Shown: positions 33,101 through 43,419, counted from the first letter of the stretch. The stretch: 64,000 bases of DNA from Tritrichomonas foetus (GCA_001839685.1 MLAK01000589.1:32604-96603), one strand, 5' to 3'. Notes: a model not told the origin generated them from the letters alone. A program made the numbers and translations.

Positions 33101-34284
33101 CAAAATTTGCCCAAAATAATGAAATATACAGTGAAGATAACAATTCAAAATTGACATCAATTGAATTTACTTTTGATGAAAATCAAAATTCCAAAGAAGA
33201 ACAATCTACACAAGAGTATCATGATCAACTGGTTGAAGAAGGCCAACAAACTGGATTTCCTTCTTTCGAAGTTAATTTCGATCAACCAAATGAAAATAAT
33301 TCGAATGATTTCTTCTCCATCAATGAAGATAATTTTGCTCTCAATTTCCCAGTTAATGACTTCACAGCTGACAGCACAAATGAAAATATCATTGAAAAAC
33401 AATCTCAGGAAGAAAATGGAAATGAATTAGACAACAGAAAAGATCATCCAAATTCAAGTGATGGTATTTTGAACACCTTTCAAGATAGTCCAGAAAAATC
33501 ACATGTAGAATCTAATTTCTTGAAAAATCAAGAATATGACACGAAAGATTCTATTGAAGAAAAAAATCATCCAACTTTTTCACAAGATTCATTTTTAAAT
33601 CCAACTCCGTCAAAGTCCCAAAATCCATCAAAGAAAAAGTTTTTTGAAAAATTTGAAGAAAAATTTACTTCCCCAATCCCTAAGCCAACAACACCAAGAA
33701 AAAGCTTCATTAATGAATACAAAGATTTGTTCCCAGATTTGAAGCCAAAAGAAAGAAAGATAACAGTTCAGCACAAGAGTGAAGGATTTTTCAAAGACAT
33801 TCATGAAAGAGTTGCTCAAGTTGAAGCAAAAAGTAAAAATATTTTAAATTCTAATCAAAAAATTAATTCAAATGAATCATTTCCAACAAATTTCGAAACA
33901 TTTTCTCCATCTTTTTCCACACCAAGTCATTTTCAAGAGGGAAATCATGAATATAGCATAAATTCTGATTTTTCTCCAAAGTTTGAACCATTTTCTCCCT
34001 CGTTCAACGAAATAGATCATACAAATAATTCACATACTGATGATCCGCAAAAGACCTCATCAAACCAATCACAACCATTTACACCAGTTTTTTCAAAAAT
34101 TCCTTCAAATGAAATACATTATCCAAAGAATCCAAATGTGAAATTAAATATTGATATTTCATATGACGGGCTTTTGAAATTAATTAACTCAAAAATCTTT
34201 GAAAACTTTTCAGATCCTGAAGAATTCTTTGCTGAGAAAGTTGATGATTCCCTAAACTCTGCTAGAAACGTTATTTTTCAATAG
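30133..34284 (+). CDS. Asn-rich disordered protein with repeated Phe motifs
   Basis: 1,383 residues, no recognised family. Almost all of it is low complexity, rich in Asn, Ser, Glu, Asp and Gln, so probably unfolded. Short aromatic islands recur: early ones such as FSFDFTN and FSFNFES, then eight copies of a motif close to IPSFEFNFD between 32338 and 33282, spaced about 30-90 residues apart. The last ~230 residues are more Lys/Pro-rich (FTSPIPKPTTPRKS) and the end is ordered: VKLNIDISYDGLLKLINSKIF. Regular Phe islands in an acidic disordered chain recall proteins with many weak binding sites for one partner, such as endocytic adaptors or nucleoporins; that is a guess. No signal peptide or membrane segment. 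Codon use matches its neighbours. Confidence 0.8.
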   Translation: MEKMFSLNSQEPKEGPTRDIFNWETNNSNFPTKSDNNFFADNSISQKNESTSQNIEFTFEESSEMPPADFNFDFDKGFSDFAQFDKTDSQNENIMNNSYENDNFSHSNQNQNNQSWDNFEASFPPVNQEGSNDKMNASFGNSPFANENTQNIGKNDFSFDFTNQSTSNQINESNQNNTDSFSFNFESPNQTTMSETSFSFDGNHSNSNQNIAQNPIQNENSFSPDFLTQNHFNQNEIKNNTNVFNFNESSKSDNIRNNSQPNQQSANFPHSYSSDLPGVNNLMLKSGCFPSPARTQVSSSADAFFSTSPISFGFADLKNDINPNADFEELPHDENIFTVKLNGNKTSNNQDEINEFDFNHLQKLANNFKMGNDNLSINNDLEDNQMKTEINTDLNQSLNLNENNLNSSGAISKEINSNEQIKIDNLDIDNKNDMFVFENNNIVDEKMNNVQIDNDFNPQFNNFYSQTQNESSNEIKTETYNVEFHEKCESKEKAETPPGYKDFTSQFNNFDQPNQNEKSDSNSPCESDFMKETGFYESNSNDIGKETGVKEDFNFDFNEQNSNPSIEMNLVTSNSSQSNDNLADGLTVIQTEPKMEAKNEIINPNIQNPNDLFDFNSQEIDGTVKFENDILNDNRKHSQDNLSPKDEFALDFSMNSQNDKPNEINENTLASQSNDILVNSDNSNTLQIDEIGKEKLELNNINDTNLPVAENANDIPSEVSFEDSNKFDSNHNEIKIPSFEFNSNETPNNDKEELPSSNEAEAHKSNNSTDLPSFDFNFETDSFSNNSSQADDFNQSNKMCSNTEISSFEFSFENKFNGDAEKMNNNENLIQNNEIFENEIFNKEKEVKPIEVPPNSHENDLLNYNFESNMEQSQNLANEQKTNQPTENNIRHEIPSFEFNFDENNEQFQEIKENVINEAENNQKVQTNSHNEIPEFEFNFDNQSTDFNISSENNEISEINNSENSLKSETNQQNEIPSFDFNFENSNFEPKFAQNNEIYSEDNNSKLTSIEFTFDENQNSKEEQSTQEYHDQLVEEGQQTGFPSFEVNFDQPNENNSNDFFSINEDNFALNFPVNDFTADSTNENIIEKQSQEENGNELDNRKDHPNSSDGILNTFQDSPEKSHVESNFLKNQEYDTKDSIEEKNHPTFSQDSFLNPTPSKSQNPSKKKFFEKFEEKFTSPIPKPTTPRKSFINEYKDLFPDLKPKERKITVQHKSEGFFKDIHERVAQVEAKSKNILNSNQKINSNESFPTNFETFSPSFSTPSHFQEGNHEYSINSDFSPKFEPFSPSFNEIDHTNNSHTDDPQKTSSNQSQPFTPVFSKIPSNEIHYPKNPNVKLNIDISYDGLLKLINSKIFENFSDPEEFFAEKVDDSLNSARNVIFQ
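32338..33282 (+). repeat. Eight copies of a [IL]PSFxFxF[DE] motif
   Basis: Nine-residue islands starting at 32338, 32446 (approximate), 32548 (approximate), 32812, 32929, 33058, 33155 (approximate) and 33256. Core is Pro-Ser-Phe-acidic-Phe-Asn-Phe-acidic. They are dispersed, not tandem, and diverge in their DNA, so they look selected at protein level. Confidence 0.7.
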
Positions 34285-34832
34285 AATTATTTATTATATT
34301 AGGATATAATCCTCATTGTTGCAAATGGAGCAGTGATTGCTTGAATAGATATAGCTCGTTATTTTGATCCAATAAGCTAAATAAAAATGTTATATATTTG
34401 TTACATACATGTGTCTTAATTTTGTTCTATTAATATTTGAATGTATCATAAAAAGTTGGCCAAATTTTAATCATGATTTAGTATATATATATTCATACCA
34501 AATCACTGAATGCAATTTAATCAATAAACTTGAGACAAATTGAACACAGAATGAATTTCATCAAATTGTGAGTTTTAAATTGCATGTTTCAATATTCATA
34601 TAAATATATGAGTTGTCATTCATAATTTTCATTTCAGATGACTTAAAATCATCAGTGTCATGTAAATGTGAGGTGAAATCATGAATGATTTTATTTTAAG
34701 TGGATATGAACAAATTATTTCTCAAAAAGTTAAAAATAAAAAATATCATCAAGACAAATAACTTTTTCTATGTATAAAATTGTCGTTAAATTCAATCTCA
34801 ATCGAACTTTTTCTATATCAAATAAAGACGAA
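34285..34832. other. Intergenic spacer
   Basis: 548 bp of AT-rich DNA between two plus-strand genes. A TCAAATAA lies about 15 bases before the next ATG and may be its initiator. Nothing else is recognised. Confidence 0.4.
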
Positions 34833-35939
34833 ATGTGTGCAGAGCCAGCAGAAGGGATTTTTTCATTCACTCAGCAAGGCCAGACACATCCAATTTGCTA
34901 TCCCAAAGATGATTTCCATTCGTCACAAAGCTCGCGGGCCTCGAGGTCGCCTCGAAATCGAAAAGTCACAAAATTTGATCGCGCCAAAAAAACTCTTTTA
35001 GAGGGAAAAGAATTGAAAAATCCTGATCCGTCACTTTTTCCAGATCTCACGGAAAGCCTCAAAACCGACTACGAAAATCTGATGAAAAGCGGGAAAGTTA
35101 AAGATTCACAAAAAGTTTATAATGCATTCAAAAAGTCGATTGAAATTGAAAAAAATCTTCAGGCTTATCAAAAAGTGAATGAAATTCAAGAAGATATTTT
35201 GAATAGACTAAATTCGGCCAAACAAGAAAAGAAAAATATGGAAAAGACGATCAAAAATACAGAAAGAAATATGGGGATTTATTTTGAAAGAGAAGAAGAA
35301 GAATTGATTCAAAAACAAGATGATGAATTTGAACAGTTTAATGAAAGTTGGGAAAGTGAGAAAAAACAAAGAAATTATAATAAAACAAGTGAGCAACTTC
35401 GGCTGTTAAGAACTCAAGCCGATAAACTTTTATTGAATAAACAATATCAAGAATCAGCTATTTGTGAGAAAAAAGCAAACGAGCTTGAGATGATGGAAAT
35501 GATGCAGAAAAACAACGAAATGAATTATGATTATTCAAACAGTCTTCAAAAACTGAGAGAAAAACATGCAAAAGAACAAAAAGTTTTGAAAGGACGTCAG
35601 AAAATGAGAAGAACAGAATTCATATCAATCAAAAATAGTGAATTGAAAAAAATTGATAGTAAGATTGCAAAAATTGAAGTCGAGTATCAAAAATCTAATG
35701 AACCTTATTTTATTAACAGAATTCGAAAATCTTTTGAATTAACCTCTTCAAAAGATGAGCAAAATAAAGAAACGCCGCGAGCAAGAGTGTACAGAAATGT
35801 TGGAAAGAAAGACATTATTGTTGCAGAATTTAATGAAATTCCATTGCCACCACTTCGGCCAGAAGAAAGAATTTATAAAGCAACAATGTTGAGAAAATCG
35901 GCGACAATAACACCAAGAAGAATGTCTTCGAATTATTAA
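34833..35939 (+). CDS. Coiled-coil protein of unknown function
   Basis: 368 residues starting MCAEPAEGIF. An ATG 63 bases upstream is in frame, but its extension looks non-conserved and a TCA initiator lies just before the chosen start. Residues 1-70 are Ser/Arg-rich. Residues about 75-320 are a long charged helix, probably a coiled coil, with a central block LRLLRTQADKLLLNKQYQES followed by AICEKKANELE. The tail is basic and Pro-rich (TPRARVY, ITPRRMSSNY). Trichomonads have many proteins of this build, thought to belong to the cytoskeleton; the block has a weak tetratricopeptide-like look. Function cannot be stated. No membrane segment is visible. Confidence 0.75.
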   Translation: MCAEPAEGIFSFTQQGQTHPICYPKDDFHSSQSSRASRSPRNRKVTKFDRAKKTLLEGKELKNPDPSLFPDLTESLKTDYENLMKSGKVKDSQKVYNAFKKSIEIEKNLQAYQKVNEIQEDILNRLNSAKQEKKNMEKTIKNTERNMGIYFEREEEELIQKQDDEFEQFNESWESEKKQRNYNKTSEQLRLLRTQADKLLLNKQYQESAICEKKANELEMMEMMQKNNEMNYDYSNSLQKLREKHAKEQKVLKGRQKMRRTEFISIKNSELKKIDSKIAKIEVEYQKSNEPYFINRIRKSFELTSSKDEQNKETPRARVYRNVGKKDIIVAEFNEIPLPPLRPEERIYKATMLRKSATITPRRMSSNY

Positions 35940-36225
35940 ATGTTAATATTTTTGTGATTTTTACTAAAATTTGTAATTATGTCTTTTTGTCTTAAACTCT
36001 TTTTGTCTTTCTTTTACTTTCATTCAGTAAAAACAGAAGGGAAAAATAAATAAAAAAGATATCTCTTCTGTATTTACAGGTAAATGAGATATACATATAG
36101 ATAGATATTTAAGGCAAAGCTCTGTTGAGGATTGAGATTATGTAAAATAATCACAAGCGAATAAGCGATGAGGAAAAAAAAATATTAATTTATATAAAAA
36201 GATCTCATATATTTATATCTATAAA

Positions 36226-39200
36226 TTAAATTGCTTCAGCACGTTCACCATTCTTAAATAAGTATCCTTCTCCACTGATAAATTTATCTATTAAATCCAA
36301 ATAACTCTCTGAATCCAAAAAAAGGACATCACCATTCGTGAAACCTTTGTCAGGTTGTCCTTTTCGATTTTTGTAGATTGGATCAGCAAAAGTAAAGTAA
36401 TTATATCTCCAGAACCCAACACTAGTTGCCCTTCTTCCACTCATAATCAGAACTGGCTGGAAAGTTAAATCAAGAGGAATTCGATTTCGTGTTTGTTGAT
36501 AAATTCTTGTAAGCTTGTCTCCAGTAATCAAGCAAAGAATATTTTCTTCGCCATTTACCAATGATATTTTTTCATTAAAAGGCTCATTTATTATTTCCAA
36601 ATAATTATACGGAAGAGTCACAAATTCTAATGGCTTTAATTGCATTAATTCTAGTTTGTCAGTATTTTTTTGTTTATTATGATTTTGGTTATTCTGAATA
36701 ATATTTATATTTTCAGGGATTTCATCTTCGTAAATGTTTGGTAAATGAAGTTGTCTGTCAAAATTGAATGGCTGAGCATGATTGAAAGATTTTTGTATGT
36801 TTGAATATTTATGTACTAAATTGTTATATGAAAAGTAGTCATCATAATCAATGATTGACGGCTGGTTTTCTCCTAAATAAAACTTGTTTATCAATTCTAC
36901 TCTTTTTAATGTTTCATAATCAGTTGTTTCTCCAAACACAGTAACAAATATTTGTAAAAAATCTTTATGTTTTCCAAAAATGACTTCAACAATGAATTGT
37001 CCGATTTTAGATTTAAAATTACCAAGTAATTTTTCCCATCCTTGATCTAATAAAATGGTACTCACAAGAAACAAGTTTCTATATAAAATATAAATAGTTT
37101 TATCATTAATTAATTCAGGTTTTGATCTTGTTCGATAATCTAAAATCACGATCATCGCTTTAAGGAGACGTATAATATTTCGTTTATTGTGGACAATGTC
37201 AATAAGTCGATTCAGTTGTGAAACAAATGATAAGTTGTCATATCCAAGATCAAGTCTAGGTAATAAAAATGATGTACTTTTTGAACAATGTGGGCAAAAA
37301 AGTAAGTTAGCATCAAAATTACTCTCACGAAGATGACCACAAGTTGCAGCTACAAAGTATCTTTTCAATGAACGTTGAAAATCATGGTGCAATAAAAAGT
37401 CTGGAACTGTAGATTGATATAAGTAAATATAAAGGTATTTTATTTGTTCTTGAGAAATATTATTATTAGGAAACATATTTTCTTCATTTAAAGTCATTGG
37501 TGTATAATGTTTTTCAAATTCAATAGTTTTGTTAATTAAAAAGTTGGTGATTGTGGATTTAAAGTGAGAAATCTCTTCTTTTGATTTTTGATTTGAATTA
37601 TTTTCAAATTCATTTTTAGTGTAATGTACTTGCTTTAAAACGTATAAGCCAATTGGACCAACCTTTTCAATTAAATCAATTAAGGACAAATAACTTCCAC
37701 ATCGTTTATATTCGATTTTAATTTCACAAAACACACGGAAATTAACAGGTATTTTTTCGCATAATTCGTCTACATTAATCGCTTTAATCATTTCATCACA
37801 ATCATTTTTATTTTGATTATTTTGTGAATTAGAGAATAAAATAATGAATAAGTTTAAAACATATTGAATTGTAATGTAACAATTTCTGTCATGAAGAACA
37901 TCATAAAGAATTGAATATAAGTAAGTACTTTCCATACATTTTCTGAGGTCCAAATTTGGAATATCTTCGAATTCAGGAAAAGGATATAAAATTTTAACTG
38001 CATTTTCTTCACTCTCATCATTTTCATCATTATCGGTTTCATTCGATTTAATATTCATTATTTGTGGAAGGAATTTGGTGAGTAATTCATTTGGATCAAT
38101 AAATGGCAGAATTAAATGCCAATCATTCTCAAAAAGAGTATCATCCATTTTCCGTAATATTGTTTCTGGTTCAATAGGATTTAAATAATGGGATATGGTT
38201 TCATTTGAACAATCTGGCCAAACTTTCCGTAATGTCATAATAATCAACTGGCAAATATTTACTTTTCTTCGATAGAAACAATTTCTATCCATAAGCAAAG
38301 CAGAGACAAAGGAAACATATAAAAACATTCGTTGACTTTTGGATTCAATTTCGCTATTGAAAATATTAAGTTCATTTTCAATCATCTTCAAAAATTGGTT
38401 TTTATTTGTAACAAAAGAAAACATTGTTTGAATAATTGAAAACAAAGAAGGAAACTCAATATTTACGTAATAATGATGTTGGAAGAATTTGAAGAAAAAA
38501 ATAACATCATCGCAATATTTTCTTTTATCAAACAAATCGAAACTCAATAATAATCCATGAGTTATGATTTTCAATGGCAATTGTGTCGCATTCAAATAAA
38601 CATCATTTAAACATTCAATTAAATTCGTATTAATTCTTTCATTTTTACTTTCGTTTTGATTAGTATTCAAATTTTCATCCAGATTTTCTTTTCGAAGATT
38701 TTGACAATTTTGCTCGAAATTTGAAAGCAGAAGTTTGAATTTAGGATTATTAATGATAAATTGATCAAACTCGGTTTTCATTTTTGGTTTGTGACAGTTC
38801 TTGAGTGTTTCTATCATCATACAATGAAGCACAGAAATCAATGAAATATTTTGTATTTTGTTAGACAAAATGAAATCTGAATAAATTTCTACAATTTCAG
38901 GAATATATTCAATTTTGTTAAAAAATTTTTTATAACACTCTAACATAGGAAAAGTGATATGTGAAATAATATCATAAGAAACATCATTATGAGGAATTCC
39001 AAAATGAAATGGTGGCATATACCCTTCAACCTGTGAATATAAACTTGCGATCAAAATTAACAGCCTCTTCAATTTTTCGGTCATTTTTTGTTTGATATAA
39101 AAATTAATTAATAATCTGAGGATCCAGAATTCATTAAAGAATGGTGTCATGTTAGTGAATTCAGAAACACTTGGATTGGTTTTCATTATTCTAAATAATT

Positions 39201-40083
39201 CATTAAATGACACATCAAAAAAGTTTTCAAAGTCTATATGGTTATTCATAAATGCATTATCTTGAAAGAAATGGAAAGATAACCTAAATAAACAATTTGG
39301 ACCAACAAGTGGCGGTATATCCAATATATTAACTCGTGTTCTTGCTCTTTGCAATGACTCATGTAGTACTGTAGTCATTTGTGGTAAGTACAATTTTCCA
39401 AAATTTGTGTTAAATTCTTCTTCACTTGCATATGAAGATAGAAAACATTTAAATGATTCAGCCATTTCTGAGTCAAAATCATAAATATTATCGATTAATA
39501 AAGTTACAAAATGTTCATTAGTAAAAGTTATACTTGAAAGTCTTCTCACGCCTGGACCAAGTGTTGGAACTTTTGAAAGATAATTGAAAATGCTGCAAAA
39601 GTTCACATAAGTGTGATTATTTACCTGATCTGTTAAAAATTCTTCAAGAATAGTAAAAACTAATGAAATGTGAAGTCGAATTTTCTCTGGAATAAAATCT
39701 TGAGGATTTTTGATATCACATTTATGATCTTTGCAAAATCCAGCGGGAGACCATGCAAATGGAAGCCCACAGTCGCAGGACCCAGTGTACCCAAATTGAA
39801 CAGAAACACGGTGGTTTTCCCGAATGTGGGGACCGTTTATTAGACATTTGATGCAGACGCAGCACGAGGAATTCATCATGCAGTCTTTGCAGCGACCAAT
39901 GAGTTCTCGTTTTGTCCAATTTGCGATACAGTTCACGCTGGGTTGAATATCGATGAGATATTTTTTGAAGGAATCGAAATCCATGTCACTTTTTTGGCAT
40001 AAACAAGAGTTTAAAAAGTTTTCTGCATCTTCGTCTGCTTGTGGTTGCTGGAAAAATGCAAATATTTGTTCTTTTAACATCAT
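36226..40083 (-). CDS. UBR-box protein, N-recognin (UBR1/2-like)
   Basis: 1,285 residues. A UBR zinc box lies at about 62-121 with the expected Cys/His order, including GRCKDCMMNSSCCVCIKC, then HIRENHRV, then GSCDCGLPFAW and GFCKDHKC. This box binds the first residue of N-degron proteins. Helical repeats fill the middle. Near 920 comes CGHLRESNF and, 12 residues on, FCPHC: only half of the UBR1 RING, because no CxxC pair precedes it. The C-terminal ~140 residues match the UBR1/2 cap (TLPYNYLEIINEPF, LCLITGD, then FADPIYKNRKGQPDKGF and GDVLFLD). It is shorter than UBR1 (~1,750-1,950). It probably recognises N-degrons; whether it is a ligase by itself is doubtful. ATG overlaps GTCATGATG. Confidence 0.85.
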   Translation of the reverse strand: MMLKEQIFAFFQQPQADEDAENFLNSCLCQKSDMDFDSFKKYLIDIQPSVNCIANWTKRELIGRCKDCMMNSSCCVCIKCLINGPHIRENHRVSVQFGYTGSCDCGLPFAWSPAGFCKDHKCDIKNPQDFIPEKIRLHISLVFTILEEFLTDQVNNHTYVNFCSIFNYLSKVPTLGPGVRRLSSITFTNEHFVTLLIDNIYDFDSEMAESFKCFLSSYASEEEFNTNFGKLYLPQMTTVLHESLQRARTRVNILDIPPLVGPNCLFRLSFHFFQDNAFMNNHIDFENFFDVSFNELFRIMKTNPSVSEFTNMTPFFNEFWILRLLINFYIKQKMTEKLKRLLILIASLYSQVEGYMPPFHFGIPHNDVSYDIISHITFPMLECYKKFFNKIEYIPEIVEIYSDFILSNKIQNISLISVLHCMMIETLKNCHKPKMKTEFDQFIINNPKFKLLLSNFEQNCQNLRKENLDENLNTNQNESKNERINTNLIECLNDVYLNATQLPLKIITHGLLLSFDLFDKRKYCDDVIFFFKFFQHHYYVNIEFPSLFSIIQTMFSFVTNKNQFLKMIENELNIFNSEIESKSQRMFLYVSFVSALLMDRNCFYRRKVNICQLIIMTLRKVWPDCSNETISHYLNPIEPETILRKMDDTLFENDWHLILPFIDPNELLTKFLPQIMNIKSNETDNDENDESEENAVKILYPFPEFEDIPNLDLRKCMESTYLYSILYDVLHDRNCYITIQYVLNLFIILFSNSQNNQNKNDCDEMIKAINVDELCEKIPVNFRVFCEIKIEYKRCGSYLSLIDLIEKVGPIGLYVLKQVHYTKNEFENNSNQKSKEEISHFKSTITNFLINKTIEFEKHYTPMTLNEENMFPNNNISQEQIKYLYIYLYQSTVPDFLLHHDFQRSLKRYFVAATCGHLRESNFDANLLFCPHCSKSTSFLLPRLDLGYDNLSFVSQLNRLIDIVHNKRNIIRLLKAMIVILDYRTRSKPELINDKTIYILYRNLFLVSTILLDQGWEKLLGNFKSKIGQFIVEVIFGKHKDFLQIFVTVFGETTDYETLKRVELINKFYLGENQPSIIDYDDYFSYNNLVHKYSNIQKSFNHAQPFNFDRQLHLPNIYEDEIPENINIIQNNQNHNKQKNTDKLELMQLKPLEFVTLPYNYLEIINEPFNEKISLVNGEENILCLITGDKLTRIYQQTRNRIPLDLTFQPVLIMSGRRATSVGFWRYNYFTFADPIYKNRKGQPDKGFTNGDVLFLDSESYLDLIDKFISGEGYLFKNGERAEAI

Positions 40084-42055
40084 GACAATAACAATTAACT
40101 TTTTGTGAGATTTCAGAAATAGAACCTACTTTTTACGTGTTTATATGGTCATGAATAATGAAAAAAATTGGTATTATATATTCAATTTATGCTGTACTTT
40201 ATGAGAATTCCCGAAAGCAATTCAATGATTATTTGGTCGATTAAAAGTGATTCACGTTTTCCATATGCTATTTAATGATTCAATGATCATTCAGAATGAT
40301 GAGATGAACATAATAATAAATGATCCAATTTACTGAGGATAGCTTTGCTGTAAGTCTTACATTCTTTTTTATTTAAAAACAGAACAATTGGAAAAATAGT
40401 TTGAACGAATAATATTAATCACTCAAGCAAAATATCAAAATTTTATCATAATACGAAAAGGAAATATCCACAATCATTATGTCAACACTTTTAGTTTTTC
40501 AAAATCATTTTGGGCATAAGTGCGAACCCAATATTATTTTTTTTGGTAACCATATTCATTTTTTAGATGAGATATTGGCACAATAGGTTTTTGAATGAAT
40601 TTATATTCTTAGGAGGAAAAGATAACAAGCAATCCAAACTGAGTCTTATGAATCAATAAATAGTTAATTCGATAATTTTTTATGTTTTTTTTTTTATTTT
40701 TCACCTTTTTTCACCTTGAAACGACGTTGTTGAGAATTCCTTTTTCAAAGTAAACCCTTATAATAGAGATGTATTCTATTATAATATAAGAACTCTCTAT
40801 CCATTTCTATTACGACCAAAAACCTTCCAAAATTTTGTCGCTAAACCATTGCTTTGAAAAAGTGAAACTGTATAATCGGGAAAAAAGCGAAAATGATAAT
40901 AAACTGAAATAATTTAACTACTTATATTATGAATTATGAATTAGGTAGAAATATTGTACATTGAAGAAGGAACAGTCTAACATCAATGATAAAAATAAAG
41001 ATGGTTACATATTATTTCAAATCATTTAGCACCATTAAAGTCAATGATTATTCAAATATCAAAAGGTGCTAAAGAAAAATTGAAAAGAAAGCGTTTGCAA
41101 TTAACATTCTGAAAAAAAAAAATATAAATTGTCACCCAAAAAATGAGTTCTTTGATTTCTTTATGAGAATATAATGTTGTAACAATACTCTAATTGCGTT
41201 CATCTTAATAACCTCATCTATTAATGAATTCAATTTTCCGAAAAAATAGATAGTTTTTATTCAAAACTTAAATCAATTTTCAGAATTTCTTGAATTAGTC
41301 CATAATTTTTTATATTTGTTTTAGTTATTTTCAATGCTCATTTTCCTTTTGTGAAGATTCATGAAGCGTTGATTTCCTTTTTCTGTACCAATAAAAAAAA
41401 CATTCTCAATTTAATCGATAAATTAATTCTGAGTTTTAAAACCGATATAAAATGGCAGTTTAGGCAATTTCAGTTTCATGAAAGAATATAATGTGTGGTT
41501 CATCATAATAAAGCGATTTCATCTCATTCTCATGATTAAGAAAATAATCACATAAAATAGAAAAAGTGAAAATAAATCCCAATTGAATCTTTTGAAAGAA
41601 AACATAAATAAAAAATGTGAAAAATCTCTTTACATGAAAATATTAATAATTAAAATAATCAAGCTCATGATAGTATATCTGTGAAATTAACATAAACCGC
41701 TATTCTTTTCAATCTTTTGAATTAATTGATGATCTCGAAGGATTTATATTGAATTTTTTGAGAGAGTATCTTACAAATTTTCTGATCATTTCCTAAAGAA
41801 ATAATGGTTCTATGAAGTTTCTGGGTTATTTGAATGCTCATGAGGTCAACGCTATTTCAAATAATTGAATGAATGTATTTCAAACTGTACGTTTTGAATG
41901 AAAATATAGTTATTTTCTCTTCACAGCTCGCACTTTTCTTATTTTTTATCAAAAAATCGATACAACTTGATAAACTATTGAATATCTTTATTCGAATCTT
42001 CTCATTTTTGTTAGCATAGTATTCAATTTTGTGTTTATATCATTTTTATAACATC
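40084..42055. other. Gene-poor stretch, UBR / CDC25-like
   Basis: 1,972 bp of AT-rich DNA with no credible reading frame on either strand. It must hold both divergent promoters. A 9-bp perfect inverted repeat (TTATAATAG, 40758-40766; CTATTATAA, 40776-40784) is the only structure noticed. No tRNA-like or repeat pattern was found by eye. Confidence 0.45.
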
Positions 42056-42907
42056 ATGATTGCAAGAAGCAGCTCCGTCATCATCGATTTAGGAATTCCT
42101 GTACCTGATCTGAGTAATTGTGATGATTTATGCGACTCTTGCTCAGAAGATTCTTTTGAATCCTGCCTGACGAAAAATCACTCACAAAGTCGATTTCCTC
42201 TGAACTGTTCCTTCTGTAACAATGAAAAGATAGATAATAATGGAAATTACTCTAACATCAATCATGGTTTTACGAACGAAGATCCTTACGGTTCAATTAC
42301 ACCAAATGATTTCGCCGTACTCTTGACTAATCCTGAATCACATGGTTACGACAGGCTTCTTGTCCTTGATGCAAGATATACTTATGAGTATCGTGGTGGC
42401 CGCATCATCGGCGCCCGAAATATTATATCAATGGCCAACATGGTTGGAATATTCCAACGCTATAAAAATGAGAATGTTTGCATTATTTTTCACTGTGAAT
42501 ATTCACATAATCGTGGTCCAAGTTTAATGCGAATGTTTCGCGAGTATGATAGAAAAGTGAATCTTCAAAACTATCCAAAACTTTTTTATCCAAACATTTT
42601 CTTGCTTGAGGGTGGATACAAACAGTTCTACAACCTTCATCCAGAACTCTGCATTGGTGGTTATGTTCCAATGAGAAAACCTGAATTTATTCAGAATGGC
42701 CTTTTAAGAAAGTGTCACTCAGAATATTTCAAAGATTCTTTTGATAATGACAGACGTCTCAACAAGCCAAGAAGTCGATCAATGTCACCTGCTTTACTTC
42801 CAAGCATTTTGCTAAGTGAAATTACTGCAAATGATGAAAATAGTCAAAATTCTCTTCTTATCAAAGACTTCTCTGGATTTTCATTCAGTGCATCTCAACC
42901 ACTCTAA
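42056..42907 (+). CDS. CDC25-like phosphatase (rhodanese fold)
   Basis: 283 residues. The catalytic domain runs from about residue 85 to 215. It opens with FAVLLTNPESHGYDRLLVLD and YEYRGGRIIGARNI, the CDC25 signature of a rhodanese fold, and the active loop is HCEYSHNRGPSLMRMFREYD with C147 and R153 (C-x5-R), followed by YPNIFLLEGGYKQFY. CDC25 enzymes remove inhibitory phosphates from cyclin-dependent kinases. The N-terminus has a Cys-rich stretch (about 20-60: CDDLCDSC, then CSFCNN), which may bind metal or be redox-sensitive. The tail is Ser-rich and has RSRSMSP, possible phosphorylation sites. It is shorter than animal CDC25. Together with CDC14 it gives two cell-cycle phosphatases in this window. 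Confidence 0.85.
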   Translation: MIARSSSVIIDLGIPVPDLSNCDDLCDSCSEDSFESCLTKNHSQSRFPLNCSFCNNEKIDNNGNYSNINHGFTNEDPYGSITPNDFAVLLTNPESHGYDRLLVLDARYTYEYRGGRIIGARNIISMANMVGIFQRYKNENVCIIFHCEYSHNRGPSLMRMFREYDRKVNLQNYPKLFYPNIFLLEGGYKQFYNLHPELCIGGYVPMRKPEFIQNGLLRKCHSEYFKDSFDNDRRLNKPRSRSMSPALLPSILLSEITANDENSQNSLLIKDFSGFSFSASQPL

Positions 42908-43060
42908 CATCAGTTTGAATCGATTTTAAAGTGTATTTATAGAGAATTATAAATTAACTGAATGAAGTTTGGTTTTCATGAAATATATAGATATAAATTA
43001 AATAAATTAATGACTTCGAGAATCTCTTTCTATGAGCTGTTTAATATTTCTGTCCAGTTA

Positions 43061-43081
43061 TTTTTTTTTTTTTTTTTTTTT
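43061..43081 (+). repeat. Poly-T run (21 T)
   Basis: Uninterrupted T from 43061 to 43081, about 150 bp after the CDC25-like stop. The length may vary or be a read artefact. It may reflect a simple slippage tract. Confidence 0.8.
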
Positions 43082-43385
43082 ATCAAAGTTGAATCAAAAT
43101 ATCAAAGGAAATATGAACATTGTTCATTGATCATCCTGTTTTATTTTTTCCTATAATATTATTTGATATCAAAATGGAAATTCCCATTAAATTTCAGTCT
43201 TATTTCATTTTTTACTGAATCACGGCAAAAATTTTTAAACTCATCAAACATCAATTTTATAGTAATAATTAGAAAAATACCAAAATAAAAAATTCTTATA
43301 ATATTCCAAGTGATGGCTATCATGCATGCACCTCTACATTATGACCAAAAGTTTAGCCAGAAATTCAAATTCATATTTAGATTAC

Positions 43386-43419
43386 ATCAAACTTGGGAGT
43401 AGTCTTGCTCAAGTTTGAT
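43386..43419. repeat. 10-bp perfect inverted repeat
   Basis: Arms ATCAAACTTG (43386-43395) and CAAGTTTGAT (43410-43419), 14-base loop. Function unknown. Confidence 0.55.
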
